A stretch of 64,000 nucleotides of DNA from Ehretia macrophylla (Eukaryota > Streptophyta > Magnoliopsida > Boraginales > Ehretiaceae), in NCBI GenBank assembly GCA_037974665.1, contig CM075765.1:19946648-20010647 (forward strand), read 5' to 3'. The notes beneath the pieces are model-generated. The model was not told the DNA's origin and did no database searches. It saw only the letters and a program-made list of their open reading frames with translations. The translations under genes and the position numbers were made by a program. Below, piece by piece: positions 34,235 to 46,102 of this stretch (positions are counted from its first letter, which is position 1; every line of letters starts with the position of its first letter).

Positions 34235-35640
34235 GCAAAAAAAAATAACCAATTGATAGGTGCAACACTATCGTTTTATGAAGTTAATATAAAAGGTATC
34301 CTTGCAAAAAAAAAAAAATGACAACACATAGTCACGTTGTCCTTTTTTTTTTTTTTTTAAGTTGTCAGTGAAAAGCACGTGGTCGACTTGAATCTCGTTT
34401 TGGACCAAAAAAGACTTGAATGAGTGTGCGCCACAAAATTAAGCGTGGTCGACTTGGATGAACCACAATCGCATGTTGGTTTGAATTAATTGAAAATTTT
34501 CCTTAAATTTTATTTGTTTGTCGTAAAATAATTTTTTAAAAAATAATTTTTTAATTTTTTAAAATTTAATAATACTGAAAAATTAATCAATTAAAAATAT
34601 TTTTTAATTAAAAAAAAAATATTTAGTTAAAAAAAATATTTAGTTAAAAAAAATAAAAAATATTTCATGTCTTTTGAGAAAAGAAAATATTTTTCACTCA
34701 TTTCATCCCACCTTCACCACGGTTAGCTTGATGATAACAAATCTTGATCATTTGGTTGTGTCAAGTGTGATTGGCTTAATATGTTTATATGCTTAGGGTA
34801 TCTCCAATGGCAAAAAAATTAGTAGACTATTCACAAAAACTTTCTATTTTTTATAATTTTTAGATATTCGAGTCTCTATTTTAACTCAAATCTTCAATGG
34901 GACCCACCACTTTTTAGTAATTTGAGTTAAAATAAAGACTCAATTTACTTTTTTGACTACAAATTTAGAGACTCAAAAAATTATCGGGTCTTTATTTTAG
35001 TTTAAATCTCTAAAAAATGGTAGGCCCTATTAAATATTTTAGTTAAAATAGAGACTCGGGTCTCTAAAAATTACTAAAAATAATAAATTTTTTTAAATAA
35101 TATAAATCATTGGAGATACCCTTAAACATACACTTGTAGACTCCTGCTAATTAAATACATATATCTTTTTGAACCTATTGATACTTGAATGGTTGGCTTA
35201 AATGGATTGTATTGAACTAATAATATTGTAAGTCAAAATATGGTATGATGCTTGATATTTAAAGAGAAAGAAAATTTTGCATGAAAGAAAATAATGTCAT
35301 TAATTATAGAAGAAATGCAAGATTGAAAAGATGCAGTTAATCTTAAAGCTTAAAAATGGTCCCAAACCCAACTAAATAAATATATTTCCTTTTGTACACA
35401 TAACCAATTGATAGTTGCAACACTGCGGTTTTATGAAGTTAGGGACCAAGAAGTTAATATAAAAGGACAACCCAAATAGTCACGTCGTGGTCGACTTTTT
35501 TTTTTTTTTTTTTTGTCAGTGAAAATCACGTGGTCGACTTGAATGAGTGTGAGTCACAAAATTAAGCACGTGGTCGACTTGGATGAGTGTTGCCGCAATC
35601 GTTGTGGGAGTCATTTTTTTTTTTCACAGATCAATGTTGA
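34235..35640. repeat. CACGTGGTCGAC repeat family, copies 1 and 2
   Basis: 34235-34795 plus 35125-35340 form one copy, split by a MITE. 35341-35640 is a partial second copy. Both match 40076-40870. Shared blocks: AACCAATTGATAG, TTTTATGAAGTTA, poly-T, GTCAGTGAAAAGCACGTGG and TTAGCTTGATGATAACAAAT. No coding region. Confidence 0.85.
34796..35121. mobile_element. Tourist-like MITE, 326 bp, TTA target
   Basis: Ends GGGTATCTCCAATGG and CATTGGAGATACCC, flanked by TTA (34793-34795, 35122-35124). The paralogous copy at about 40630 lacks it, which supports insertion. Confidence 0.85.
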
Positions 35641-36059
35641 TGCGAATTAATTGAAAATTTTTCTTATATAGTATTTGAAATTAATTCATATGTAAAATTT
35701 ATTTTATTTATAAATAAATTTTATGAGCAATTTATTTATAAATAAATTCTCTTGTTTGAAACTGAAAAATAATATTAAATCAATTCTTTTATTTGTAAAT
35801 TTAAATTATGTTTGGAACACGTGACATTAAAATTAATAGTTATATTTTACTTAAATACCCTTCTTTTAATCAATTTAGTTTGAATTTCACCTATATTTGA
35901 AAGAACTTATTGCTTATGTAAATAAATCATTATTGAGCCATGCAGTTTCTACTACATCATTCTACATCCACAAAGCCAGAAGAGAGCATATAGAACACAT
36001 GAATATTAACTAATTAATCATATCAGAATATAATATAGGATTGCTTATTTACATTAACC

Positions 36060-36240
36060 AACAGAATAAATCAGTTCAATTAACTCACAACGCAGGGCAA
36101 TGTGCCTCGTGGATATGATGGAGTTTTGTTTAAGATTTCCGGAAAGAGCAGCTAAGTTGATGTTTTCATTACTTAGAACCTCTCTTGATATACTTCCAAC
36201 ATATAATATTCTTGTCACAGCATTATTCTGCTCACGATTA
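36060..36240 (-). pseudogene. Possible remnant of a histone H2A-like coding region
   Basis: On the minus strand a frame reads REVLSNENINLAALSGNLKQ followed by NSIISTRHIALRCELIELI. Spacing and residues recall the H2A end of the fold (A-x-x-x-GN, N, I-x-x-RHI-x-L, EL). Other parts do not match, and no start or promoter is linked to it. It may be chance. Confidence 0.25.
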
Positions 36241-36417
36241 ATGTTATGGAAACGACATAATGGTGAATATCTTAGTAGTGGCACTCATCAATGAAGTTAT
36301 ATAATAGTTGGAAGCCGGTAATTGCTTGCGCGCGAGATTTGTTTAATCTTCTGAATTAGTCAAGGTTGGCAACGATATTATATATATATATATAATTAAA
36401 GCACTTCCGGAATTAAA

Positions 36418-36595
36418 GAGGATTGCTACATATCATATCTTTTCTACTACTTATTTTATATCCTACTACGTGTTATGCTTAGTTGATATGTCAAAAGAAA
36501 ATAGAGAAATACAAAACGGTTATTCAGTTGGTATGACAAATAAGGAGGTGATAAAAGAGTAATGAAAAAAATGCGATATCTAACATTTCTTAGAA
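36418..36595. mobile_element. Degenerate foldback element
   Basis: Weak inverted repeat: the left GATTGCTACATATCATATC resembles the reverse of the right end GCGATATCTAACATTTC. Internal GCTTAGTTG and TCAGTTGGTATGAC recall the MITE at 32904. Confidence 0.4.
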
Positions 36596-37194
36596 TTAAA
36601 TTAAAGGTAAAGTGGAAAAATTAACAAAAGTTGAACGTTAAATCATACAATATTATAATAATTTAACGACTAACAACCCCTTGAGTTTTAGATGGCTCCC
36701 TTTCTCTGTGTCTAGTAAGGTAAAAGGTTTTTTGCTACAGTCTTGTAAATCATGATGTTGGTTATCAAGTTATTCCATTATTATAAAATATATGTAACGT
36801 ATAATTTCAGCAAAAACATCATATGTTTTACAATTCACCCTCAAATTAGGAAGGAAGATTACTCCAGAAAAAATAAGGAAAACACAAAAGCCACAATAAT
36901 TAATTACTCGAGCAAATTGAAAAATGAAATATGTTTCAATCATAACTGTCATATTGCGCAAAATATAACCAAGTCAAATGTGGAAGCGTACCTTTACCGA
37001 ACCAAAAACTTGTTTACTTGTTGCTATGGCTTTGCAAATCTACTTTTGATCTTGAGTTGAATTCGTCCTTCAAATGATAGACTACTAGAGCTTACCAATA
37101 TTTCACACAACACAACCTATTGCTATTTCTCTCTCACTCTATCAAGTGAATGTTTGAAACAAAATTGATGGATGCAAATGGAGCCTTTGGAGGG

Positions 37195-37202
37195 TATTTA
37201 TA
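37195..37202 (-). promoter_or_regulatory. TATA-like box on the minus strand
   Basis: CTTATAAATACCC on the minus strand, followed by a CA/AG-rich leader-like stretch and a GTAAGCTCT donor-like site near 37098. It faces the laccase, 3.7 kb upstream of its first recognised exon, but no coding exon links them. It could be the old laccase promoter. Confidence 0.3.
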
Positions 37203-40075
37203 AGTGAGAGAATTCTGCAGAGAGTTGCCTCTTGTATCTCTTCATTCAAATTAACACAACTTTTAGAAGCAATGCACCACTTGGGATGAGATACAACTAT
37301 TAAAGAAAAGGCATATAAACATGCCTATTCACCATGTAATGTGGCTGCAATATTTCGTTTGCCAACAATAACGACAATGTCTTCTATGTTCCTGTTTAAA
37401 TAACGTAATGAGATTTTGGACTTTTCCCAAATGCTTTCACTGCAGCCAAAGGTAGAGTCATTAAAGAAATGAGTGGAGGCGCAGTAACTTTCAATAACTC
37501 AAAATTATTTTTTTTAAGTACGTGTATTTTTAAGATATTTTTAAACTAAAAAATCAAATTACCTCCCACTAATACAAACTATTCATTTTAATTTTCCTAA
37601 ATTTAACAAAATATTTGCATATGAATGCATGTTAAATAATGTATTTTTAACCTTACTAAATAAAAAATTATGAATTCATTCCTAACCTAATATACCATGC
37701 ACGACGATGAAATGAATAACTTTTAAAGTAACGCCAAGCTCACCTAACAGAAAATAAGTGTAAATCATAATATTTTTCACCAAGTCTCATGAGTTGACAT
37801 TACTCCCAGGCGCACATAATGCTAAGCTTCAATCAACCAACCAAATTTTATTTATTGAAATATTATTGTTATTGTAATAAGAATTTTAATTCGCGGTTGC
37901 AGCAGTTTATGCCAAATTATACAGCACCACCTCTTCTATTCCGCTATGGCCGCACCCACATGAACTTCAGGGGTATGATGACTTGTAAATTATTGATACT
38001 GTTATAAAAAATTATATGAACAATTATTAACAAGTGTAAGAATTTTTTTTTTAATATTATAATATTACAAGGAGAGAAAAATATCTTTAATTGAAAACGC
38101 ACACATTTATTTTTTGGGAATCTTTAACTTTCAAAGAGAGACAAGTATTGGTACATTGGACAGCACTGAAGTCAATCGTTGATCCTGTACTCGTCCTATG
38201 AAGGGTCTCGTTGTTAGAGCTTCTACGTTGGACGATTTAGTTTCACAACTGTTGTTTTCATGATGACCAACAATGCTTAGTGACAACGATATTTCATGTA
38301 TTCACTTTCAGCTATTAAAGATTTTTGAAACATTGCTCTTACGACCCATACTCCTTGACCACATATTCAACCCTTGAGCTGAGTTTTGATTTTTCATTTG
38401 GTGTTGACAATATAGCATTGAAATTAAGAGATATTTCTTCACAGCTTTTCAATAAAGATAGAGCATTCAAGTGGAATAAGCACTGCTTAATTCCCTCCAC
38501 ACGGCGGACTACACAAATAGACCATCCCTAGGTAGCTTAAGTCCCTATCGGTGTGGATTAAGATGTCTTAGCAACTCGTCGAAAACCTTTGATTTATTTT
38601 ATTGCTCCATTGAACACGTACACTGTTAAATGAAAAGTTTAAACTAATAAAAAGAGATTTTTTGTATTTATTTATTCAACACGTCTACTCACGTGTAGGT
38701 TAGATAGTTTTTTTATTGAAGCTTACCCGTGGAAGTAATGGCATTTGTTGTATTTATTTATTGTGCTTAATACACCTCCTCACGTGTAAGTTAAATAGTT
38801 TTTTATCGAGTCTTACATGTGAAGGTAATTTTATAAATGGGTGGCGGAGAGCAGGGGTGGAGCCATAAATTTTTGTCAGTGGGGGCTAAAATTTATAATT
38901 TTTGAATTATACAAGTATCTTTTTTTTTTTAGTAGGGGCTCATTAATTTTTTTTAACTAAAAATACATAGATATCTAATTTTTTTTCAAAAAATACATAG
39001 AAATTTTAACATTTTTATGGGCCAGTGGGGGGCTAAAATCCATAATTTTTGAACTATACGAGTACTTTTATTTTTTAGTGGGGGCTAATTAATTTTTTTT
39101 AACTAAAAATACACAAATATCTATTTTTTTTTAAAAAAAAAAACATAAAAATTTTAACGTTTTTATGGGTCAATAGGGACTGCAGCCCCCACTGGCCCTT
39201 ACATGCCTCCGCTAGTGGTGGAGAGTTTTGAACTCACGACCTTTTGGTACTTAACTAGACTCTAATACAATGTTAAGCATCAGTCTTCAAACATTTTGAT
39301 TCTTAATACGTGCTTCAAATTGATCATACACCTCTCATTTTACACACCGCACTGTTGGGTTGGTCCCTCATTAGTGGATGACTAAATAGTTCTTTTAACT
39401 ATTTGTTTAAGAAAGCCCAACATGTTCTTAAAATTAAATAATTAGTTTATGGGTATTTTATGACCCAATCTATTTATAGGGCGAAGAGATATAAAACTAA
39501 TTATTTATACAAGAGGGAAAAAATAGTGTAAATGGTCTTTATTGTCTTTCAAAAATTTTAAATTCATTCATATTGTTTAAAATTAATCAATTTAATCTTT
39601 ATTATTTTTCAAAAATTTCAAATCCGTCTTTATTATTCAAAATTAATCAATTTAGGCCTTATTATTTTTTAAAAAAATCAATTTAGTCACTATTTTCTTA
39701 AACATTAAAGATTAATTTGAATTTTATACGAAAATAATTGGAACTAACTTAATTTTTTTTGAGAAATAATAGGAATTACACCGATTAATTGTGAACAATA
39801 TAAACGAATTTTATTTTTTTAAAAAATAATATGAACTAAATTGACTAATTTTAAAATATAAGGACGAATTTATAATTTTAAAAAAATAATAGGGACCATT
39901 TGAGTCATTTTTCCTTTTGTATACTTAATTAGTTTTATATATCTAATACATCCTTTTATGTGCAAACTAGATTCTTAAAATATACAAGTAAAAATAAAAT
40001 TATAACGGCGAGACTTATGTGACCAACCGTAATAATTATAATTCTAGTATTATGTTAAGTAGTTACTTGATATTA
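37203..40075. other. Noncoding stretch with small repeats
   Basis: No gene is recognised. About 38680-38730 and 38770-38820 are two copies of a unit with ACTCACGTGTAGGTTA. About 38875-39165 holds a further tandem repeat listed separately. The remainder is AT-rich. Confidence 0.5.
38875..39165. repeat. Two tandem units of about 145 bp
   Basis: Each starts near CAGTGGGGGCTAAAAT and includes CATAATTTTTGAA, TTTTTTAACTAAAAATACA and TTTTAACATTTTTATGGG. The flanks GGGGTGGAGCC and GCCTCCGC look like loosely inverted ends, so it may be a small transposon. Confidence 0.6.
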
Positions 40076-40870
40076 AAGCTTAAGAATGGTCTCAAACCCA
40101 ACTAAATAAATATATTTCCGTTTGTACAAATAATCAATTGATAGTTGCAACACTGCGGTTTTATGAAGTTAATATAAAAGGTAACAAAAATAGTCACGTT
40201 GTCCTTTTTTTTTTTTTGTCAGTGTAAAGGAGAAAATAATAGTGATCATTTATGGCATTTTCCCTCCTCGTACACTTGTACAAATACTTCAGATCTTGTA
40301 CAAGACAACGTTGTCCTTTTTTTTTTTTTTTTTTTTTTTGTCAGTGAAAAGCACGTGGTCGACTTGAATGAGTGTTTTCGACCAAAAAAGACTAGACTTG
40401 AAAACATTTTTTTAATTTTTTAGTGTTTAATAATATTGAAAAATTTGTCAACTAAAAATATTTTTCAATCAAAGAAAAATATTTAGTTAAAAATAATAAA
40501 AAATATTTAATATTTTTTGGAAAAAGAAAATATTTTTCATTCACTCTACCCCATCTTCAACACTGTTAGCTTGATGATAACAAATCTTGGTCATTTAGTT
40601 GTGTCAAGTGTGATTGGTTTAATATGTTTATATGCTTACAGCACACACTTGTAGGCTCCTGTTAATTAAATACATATATCTTTGTGAGCCTATTTGTACT
40701 TGAATGGTTGGCTTAAATGGATTGTATTGAACTAATAATATTGTAAGCCAAAATATGATATGATGCTTGGTGTTTAAAGAGGAAGAAAATCTTGCATGAA
40801 AAAAGATAATGTCATTGATCATAGAAGAAATGCAAGATTGAGAAGATGCAATTGTGTGACCATTGAGAAG
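40076..40870. repeat. CACGTGGTCGAC repeat family, copy 3
   Basis: Matches 34235-35340 without the 326-bp MITE, so it gives the empty site. It ends shortly before the copia fragment. Confidence 0.85.
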
Positions 40871-41110
40871 AATTGAAGAATGCAACTTTCTAGGACAACA
40901 CAAGTATATGAAGTCTTAAAAAGTTGAAGAAGTGAAGACCTTAAAGATCAAGACTTGAAGATGATGTGGTGACATAAGGCGGAGAAGTGGCCACATAAGG
41001 GGTAGCGGCTTAAAAAGGTCGTTTGCCTTAGGTATGCATTTTTATAGTTCAAACTCTTGGTAGTCTTCTAAAAATATTTTTAGTCTTTCCTCAAAAGTTT
41101 TGAAAAGATT

Positions 41111-41976
41111 TTAAAAGATTAAATAGGTTAGAACATCTTTTGAAGTGTGGCTTCTGAGGTGCATGCATGACTGACTAATTGTGTGAATTGAAAACATGAT
41201 ATATGGTCGAGTAATGGTCAAGTAGATGAGACGTCCGATGAGGTGTCTATATGTAGATTCGTTGTGTAAGAGAGCACCATCCTCATTAGATAATTTTAGA
41301 TTTTGTTCCATAGGGAAGTCAGCTGGGCGTGCCCCTATTTGTCCTGCATCTTGAAGAATATCCAAGGCATATTTTCTTTGAGAGATGAAAATACCTTGTT
41401 TGGAGCGTGCTACCTCGATTCCAAGAAAATATTTAAGGGTACCAAGATCTTTAATGCAAAAGTATTCCTGAAGGAGTTGTTTCAACTGAGCAATAGAGTT
41501 AGGGTCATTGCCACCTATGATGATATCATCCACGTACACAAGTACTACTATCATATGAGAACCTCGACTATGAGTGACCAAGGAATAATATGCACGTGAG
41601 GGTGTATAGCGTGCGTCTTGAAGGGCATATGAGAGCTTGGCAAACCAATTCCTGTAAGCTTGTTTTAGGCCGTAAATGGATTTGTGCAAGCGACATACTC
41701 GATTCTACCCTGTTTCCTAAGTCCAGGAAGAAGAGACATGTATACCTCTTCGGCTAAGTCACCATGGAGAAAAGGATTATGGACGTCTATTAGATGTAAT
41801 TGCCAATTCTTTGTGGTAGCAATGGCAAGGAAACACCGAACACTAGTCAACTTTGCAACATGAGAGAAAGCCTCGTAATAGTCTAGGCCTTCTTGTTGGG
41901 TGTAATCTTTAGCCACAAGACAGGCTTTATATCGCTCGATAGAGCCATCAGCTCTCATACCATGTAAAGAGATATC
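41111..41976 (-). pseudogene. Ty1/copia reverse transcriptase fragment
   Basis: Minus-strand remnant of a copia pol. The first part reads ADGSIERYKACLVAKDYTQQ, HLIDVHNPFLHGDL and EEVYMSL. After a frame change near 41690 it continues KSIYGLKQA, VLVYVDDIIIGG, LGTLKYFLGIEVA and ISQRKYALDIL. The catalytic YVDD is present. The fragment starts and stops abruptly, with no RNase H, integrase or LTRs nearby, so it was truncated before or after insertion. Confidence 0.92.
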
Positions 41977-44729
41977 CTAAGAAAATATAAATTTTATTCA
42001 TCATATGATATTCATATATATAAGATTACAATGTTGACTCCTAACTTTACAAGGAAAGACAATATACAATTTTGGTAATAAGAGAAAATTGAGGCCAAAG
42101 AAAAACATGATTGGCTCCTTTCCTTTCTTATTCACGTTAGCCGTTAACAAAGGGTAATATTCAAAGTCTTGGAGCTGGGGACATGGCTACATTTGGCACA
42201 TAGCACCTTCTTGGTCTTTTTTCGTAGGGAACGTTCTCATCAACATGTATAACTAAGAGCTTGTTTGAATCGAGTAAAAGGGAAGAAAACCATTGGAATA
42301 AAGTACCCATTTTCTTGTTTGGATTCAAGTTCTTCAATCAAATCGAGGTGTATATTCTCATTCTACTTAAGTTTGATACCATAAGTCATATTGTATCAAT
42401 TGTTGATTCATTTTATTAAAATGTAACGTAAAATTAAAGTTTCTTCCTATGTTGCATTTTTTGGGTAGGAACAAGACTTAATAAACTAATAATGAGAACG
42501 GGAGCCCAAATTTGCATTTTACTTTGGAGTCTATGCAATGAAATGTCCTAAACCTGCCTTAAAAAAAATGTCCTAAACCTGGTTCATGACTATTATCTTA
42601 ATGTTTTTCTTTTGTTATTACACCTTAGTCCCATTTTGGTCTACCTTTTGATTCAAAAAACTTTCAATTTAGAGATATTTTACCAATTACTATGCCACAA
42701 ATACACATACGGAAAAATACTCCAACAAATATTGTAATACTCCTCAAATAGAATGACACCTCACACTTACAACACATACTCATCATTTAAATGTTATTTT
42801 GTCTTATGTTTGGGGTCTTTTTCTAAGTAAATAAAAATATTTGGGGCCAATCTATAATTATTATATTATTAAATATCTTAAAGAGATAAGTTTAAGCTTA
42901 ACCAAAACAAAAAAATTAAAATAAAGCAAGCTCATCTGCTCTCTCTCTTGTCACCCGATTTTCCCACCCCAAAATAGAAAAAAAAAAACTAAAACAAAAA
43001 AACAAAACCAACTGCAAAATCTTGGTGAAATAGCTTCTAAACTCTAAGCTTTTGAGTTCTAGCATCTTTGGAACTCTAGTAAGTAAATGGGTTTAACTAT
43101 ATTTTGTTATTTCCACTTGTTTAGATATTTATGTTTATATTTCTATGTGCAAATTTGAATAATATCATGACTAAATCTTTCTTGGATATCGTATGAGCTT
43201 TGGGTTTATATGGGTTGAAGGTGGTGATGACCCTGTTTGTGCGTAGGTTGTGCGTGTGGGTATATTAACTTACTATATATTGTGTTAGTAAAGCATATGA
43301 CTTAAATAGATAAAATTGTACAGCTCATATATGTTCATACCCGTGTGTATATACATGTAAATGAATGATGTTAGACCAAAAAAAATAAAATAAAAATGAT
43401 GTTAGCTTGGCCATGTGAATAGTGGTTTTGCCGTGGGTATGCGATAGAGAAGAAAATATATTACATGTGATGTTTGATATATGATCAGATTGTGCATTTT
43501 GTCAATTTGGTAGGGAATCTCTTGTCTACATACATATAAGTTGTCTTTTATAGAATAGTAAAAAAGTAGGAATATACAAACATGAAAGACAATATGATAG
43601 AGAAATTAATTGAAAGTAATATTTTTGTCTTGGCTTATTTGATATGTACGATAAATTAAGTTGTGTAGTTGTAGGAATTAAATTGACCTTGGTAAAATAA
43701 CTGAGTAAGCTTGGAAAATTAATTGAGTATATGACACTTATATGCTTAATATTAACCTAATAAGTATAACTTTTTATGTTCCATAATCTCAGTAAGAATA
43801 TTATTTTGCAGCATCTGTTTAACTGAGAGTATAATTAGAGAAATGAAACTATATCACTTTAGCATTGGATTGAGGTAAGTAGGATACCCACTATACACGT
43901 TCACTTCCTTTCAATTTGATTTATATACTCCTTACGTGAATTGATTCATTGTTGATATACCATTCGTTATTTCTTGAATATACCACTTGTTCATATTAGT
44001 TGTACTCTGCGCCACCTAGACGACATGGTGCGATATATGGTCGTCACTAGCCTCTAGGCATATTACAATGTTATTGTTACTGCCATGGCAGGAGAGCTAG
44101 CTACTTTTTATCGAATCAATGATTATTGTATTGTATTGTTAACCCGATCCATAGTATTAGTGGTCAAATATATTGTACAATGGTTATTTATATTGTTATT
44201 ATCATGCAACTGTACAAGGATGTTCATATTCTATTTCATATGCTTCATACGCTATATATACTAGATGTTTAATTGATTTCTAAGTCTTTCACAGGGTATC
44301 CTATTTAATGAGCTTTCTTTGCTCATTTTATTATAATGTCTTTGCAGAGGGAGGTGGGGAGGAATATCAAGGGGAAGAGTATCAGGGACATGAGTACCAG
44401 GGACAGGAGTATTAGGGACCAAAGTACCCAGTTGAGGACCACGCATAGACTTTCACTAGTTACAGTTTTTGGATGCTGGACTTTATTTTTGTAATCGGTT
44501 TAGCATTATAGACAAACTTCCTAGTTAAGGATGATGTAATTTTTGAAGAAATGGATGTGTACATATAAATAGAACTAAGTCTTGTGTATTACTTACAAGA
44601 GTTGTACTCGTATTGATAATCGTGGTATATAGATGCTCTGATGTAGTTTTTGGAGATTGATTGTTATTAATAATTGTTGTGCTAGATCACTTTGTATGCT
44701 TAGGATGTTTAACTTAGGTCTGTGGCATT
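41977..44729. other. AT-rich stretch without a recognised gene
   Basis: No coding region of substance. 44359-44418 holds a 15-bp repeat described separately. The block before it (43850-44350) may be part of an old LTR, but no partner is found. Confidence 0.45.
44359..44418 (+). repeat. 15-bp repeat, four units
   Basis: In one frame it reads EEYQG, EEYQG, HEYQG, QEY-stop-G. It follows a TCTTTGCAG acceptor-like site at 44339-44347. The context is an unidentified AT-rich region. Confidence 0.6.
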
Positions 44730-44734
44730 ACGTC

Positions 44735-45959
44735 TGTTGGATGTATTATTGATATATTATTTCAGCGTCTTTTTACTTAAATTTTGTTAGTTCTTGAGTA
44801 ATTTATGAGCAATTTGATTGTTTCCATGTTTGTTTTGCGATGTAAGTGAATTTTATGAGAATACATGGATTTTGAGGCAAAGATTGAAGAAAAATGAACA
44901 AGGGCAAGCTTTTATGAAACTTGTGGATAAATTGCTGAAAATTAAAGTAGCGCAGTCATAGCTCAGCTGCGCAGTATCGCAGGATTTTTAAGGGTAATTT
45001 TGTAAAAATGCGCGAAAAGAAGAAACCCTATGTTAAAAGAGAAGGAAATAAACGTTTGAGGAGAGCTTTTGGAGGCAGCCATCAAGTGGGCAGAAAAAAC
45101 AACGTTTCAGAGGGAGAGAAAAAGAGGATTCGCGAGTTGAAGACGGAGGAACGATCCGGAGACGGACTTCTGCCCCAATTCTTCTCCAAATCCTAGTTTT
45201 CTCTATCTTTCTTATCATGTTTTACGTTACAATTGAGATTTTATTTAATTTCATTATGATGTTCTAAGTTATTTTTCTAGGGATACGATGTAACCAGATT
45301 TTGATTACTTGATACTTTTGATTTGAATTAATTAATGAACTATTCCATATTTGCGTTGAATGTTTTATGCTGAGTTTAATGCTTGTGGTTGCCTGATCAA
45401 CAATTACATGAGTCGTGATTTAGTTTGAAACTGAAAAGTGACAACTAAATTAGATCACGTATAAAATACCATTAAAACGTTATAAGCTAGAGATAGTTAT
45501 GAGATCTAGTGCAGCATTTGAATTTCTAGGGCTTAATGCATTCCATAAGTTCACAGTTATCATAGAGATGTAGTTAGCTTGCTTATTGGGATAGGTTATT
45601 GATGCTTGAGAAAGATTAATATCTACCTTAGCGAAATTACTGGCAACGTAAGGAATAGGCGTCACTTGATTTAAATCAGTAGTTTCAAATAGGATTAATC
45701 GTGGTGAAATTGGAACCCCTAGAGCATTTTAATTCTTGATTTATCCTCTTTATTAATTTCGTATTCGCTTTAGTTGTTAATTTCAAAAGTACTTTAGTTA
45801 TTAGTTATTACTCACAATCTCTTATATTTGATTGTCCGAATAAAGTTAAAGCTAAACCAATTTCGGTAGTTAATAATCTCAGTCCTCGTGGAAACGATCT
45901 TTATTCATCATTTTATTACTTGTTGCGATACGTGCACTTGCGTTATAAATCACACAACA
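44735..45959 (+). repeat. 5' LTR of the Athila-type element
   Basis: 1225 bp. It is 12 bp longer than the 3' LTR, mostly because of an extra piece in AGCGCAG..CTGCGCAG near 44957. Confidence 0.95.
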
Positions 45960-45965
45960 AGTTTT

Positions 45966-45983
45966 TGGCGCCGTTGTCGGGGA
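45966..45983 (+). other. Primer binding site, tRNA-Asp type
   Basis: TGGCGCCGTTGTCGGGGA, six bases after the LTR. It differs at one base from the complement of the tRNA-Asp 3' end. Confidence 0.85.
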
Positions 45984-46102
45984 CTGTGTCAATTATTAAT
46001 ATCGATACCAAATAGCTTTGATTTTACTTTGGATTTTATTTAATTTTGTGTTATTCTCTTATTTTCGTTACGTGTGTTTCAAGAACATATTCTATTACGT
46101 GC

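Noticed and set aside
36752..37060. 102-codon plus-strand frame and overlapping minus-strand frame
   Set aside because: AT-rich chance frames with no family features. The minus-strand frame was tested as the laccase signal-peptide exon, but the sequence and splice sites do not fit.
38325..38531. 68-codon plus-strand frame
   Set aside because: Short, isolated, no motif, and flanked by repeats.
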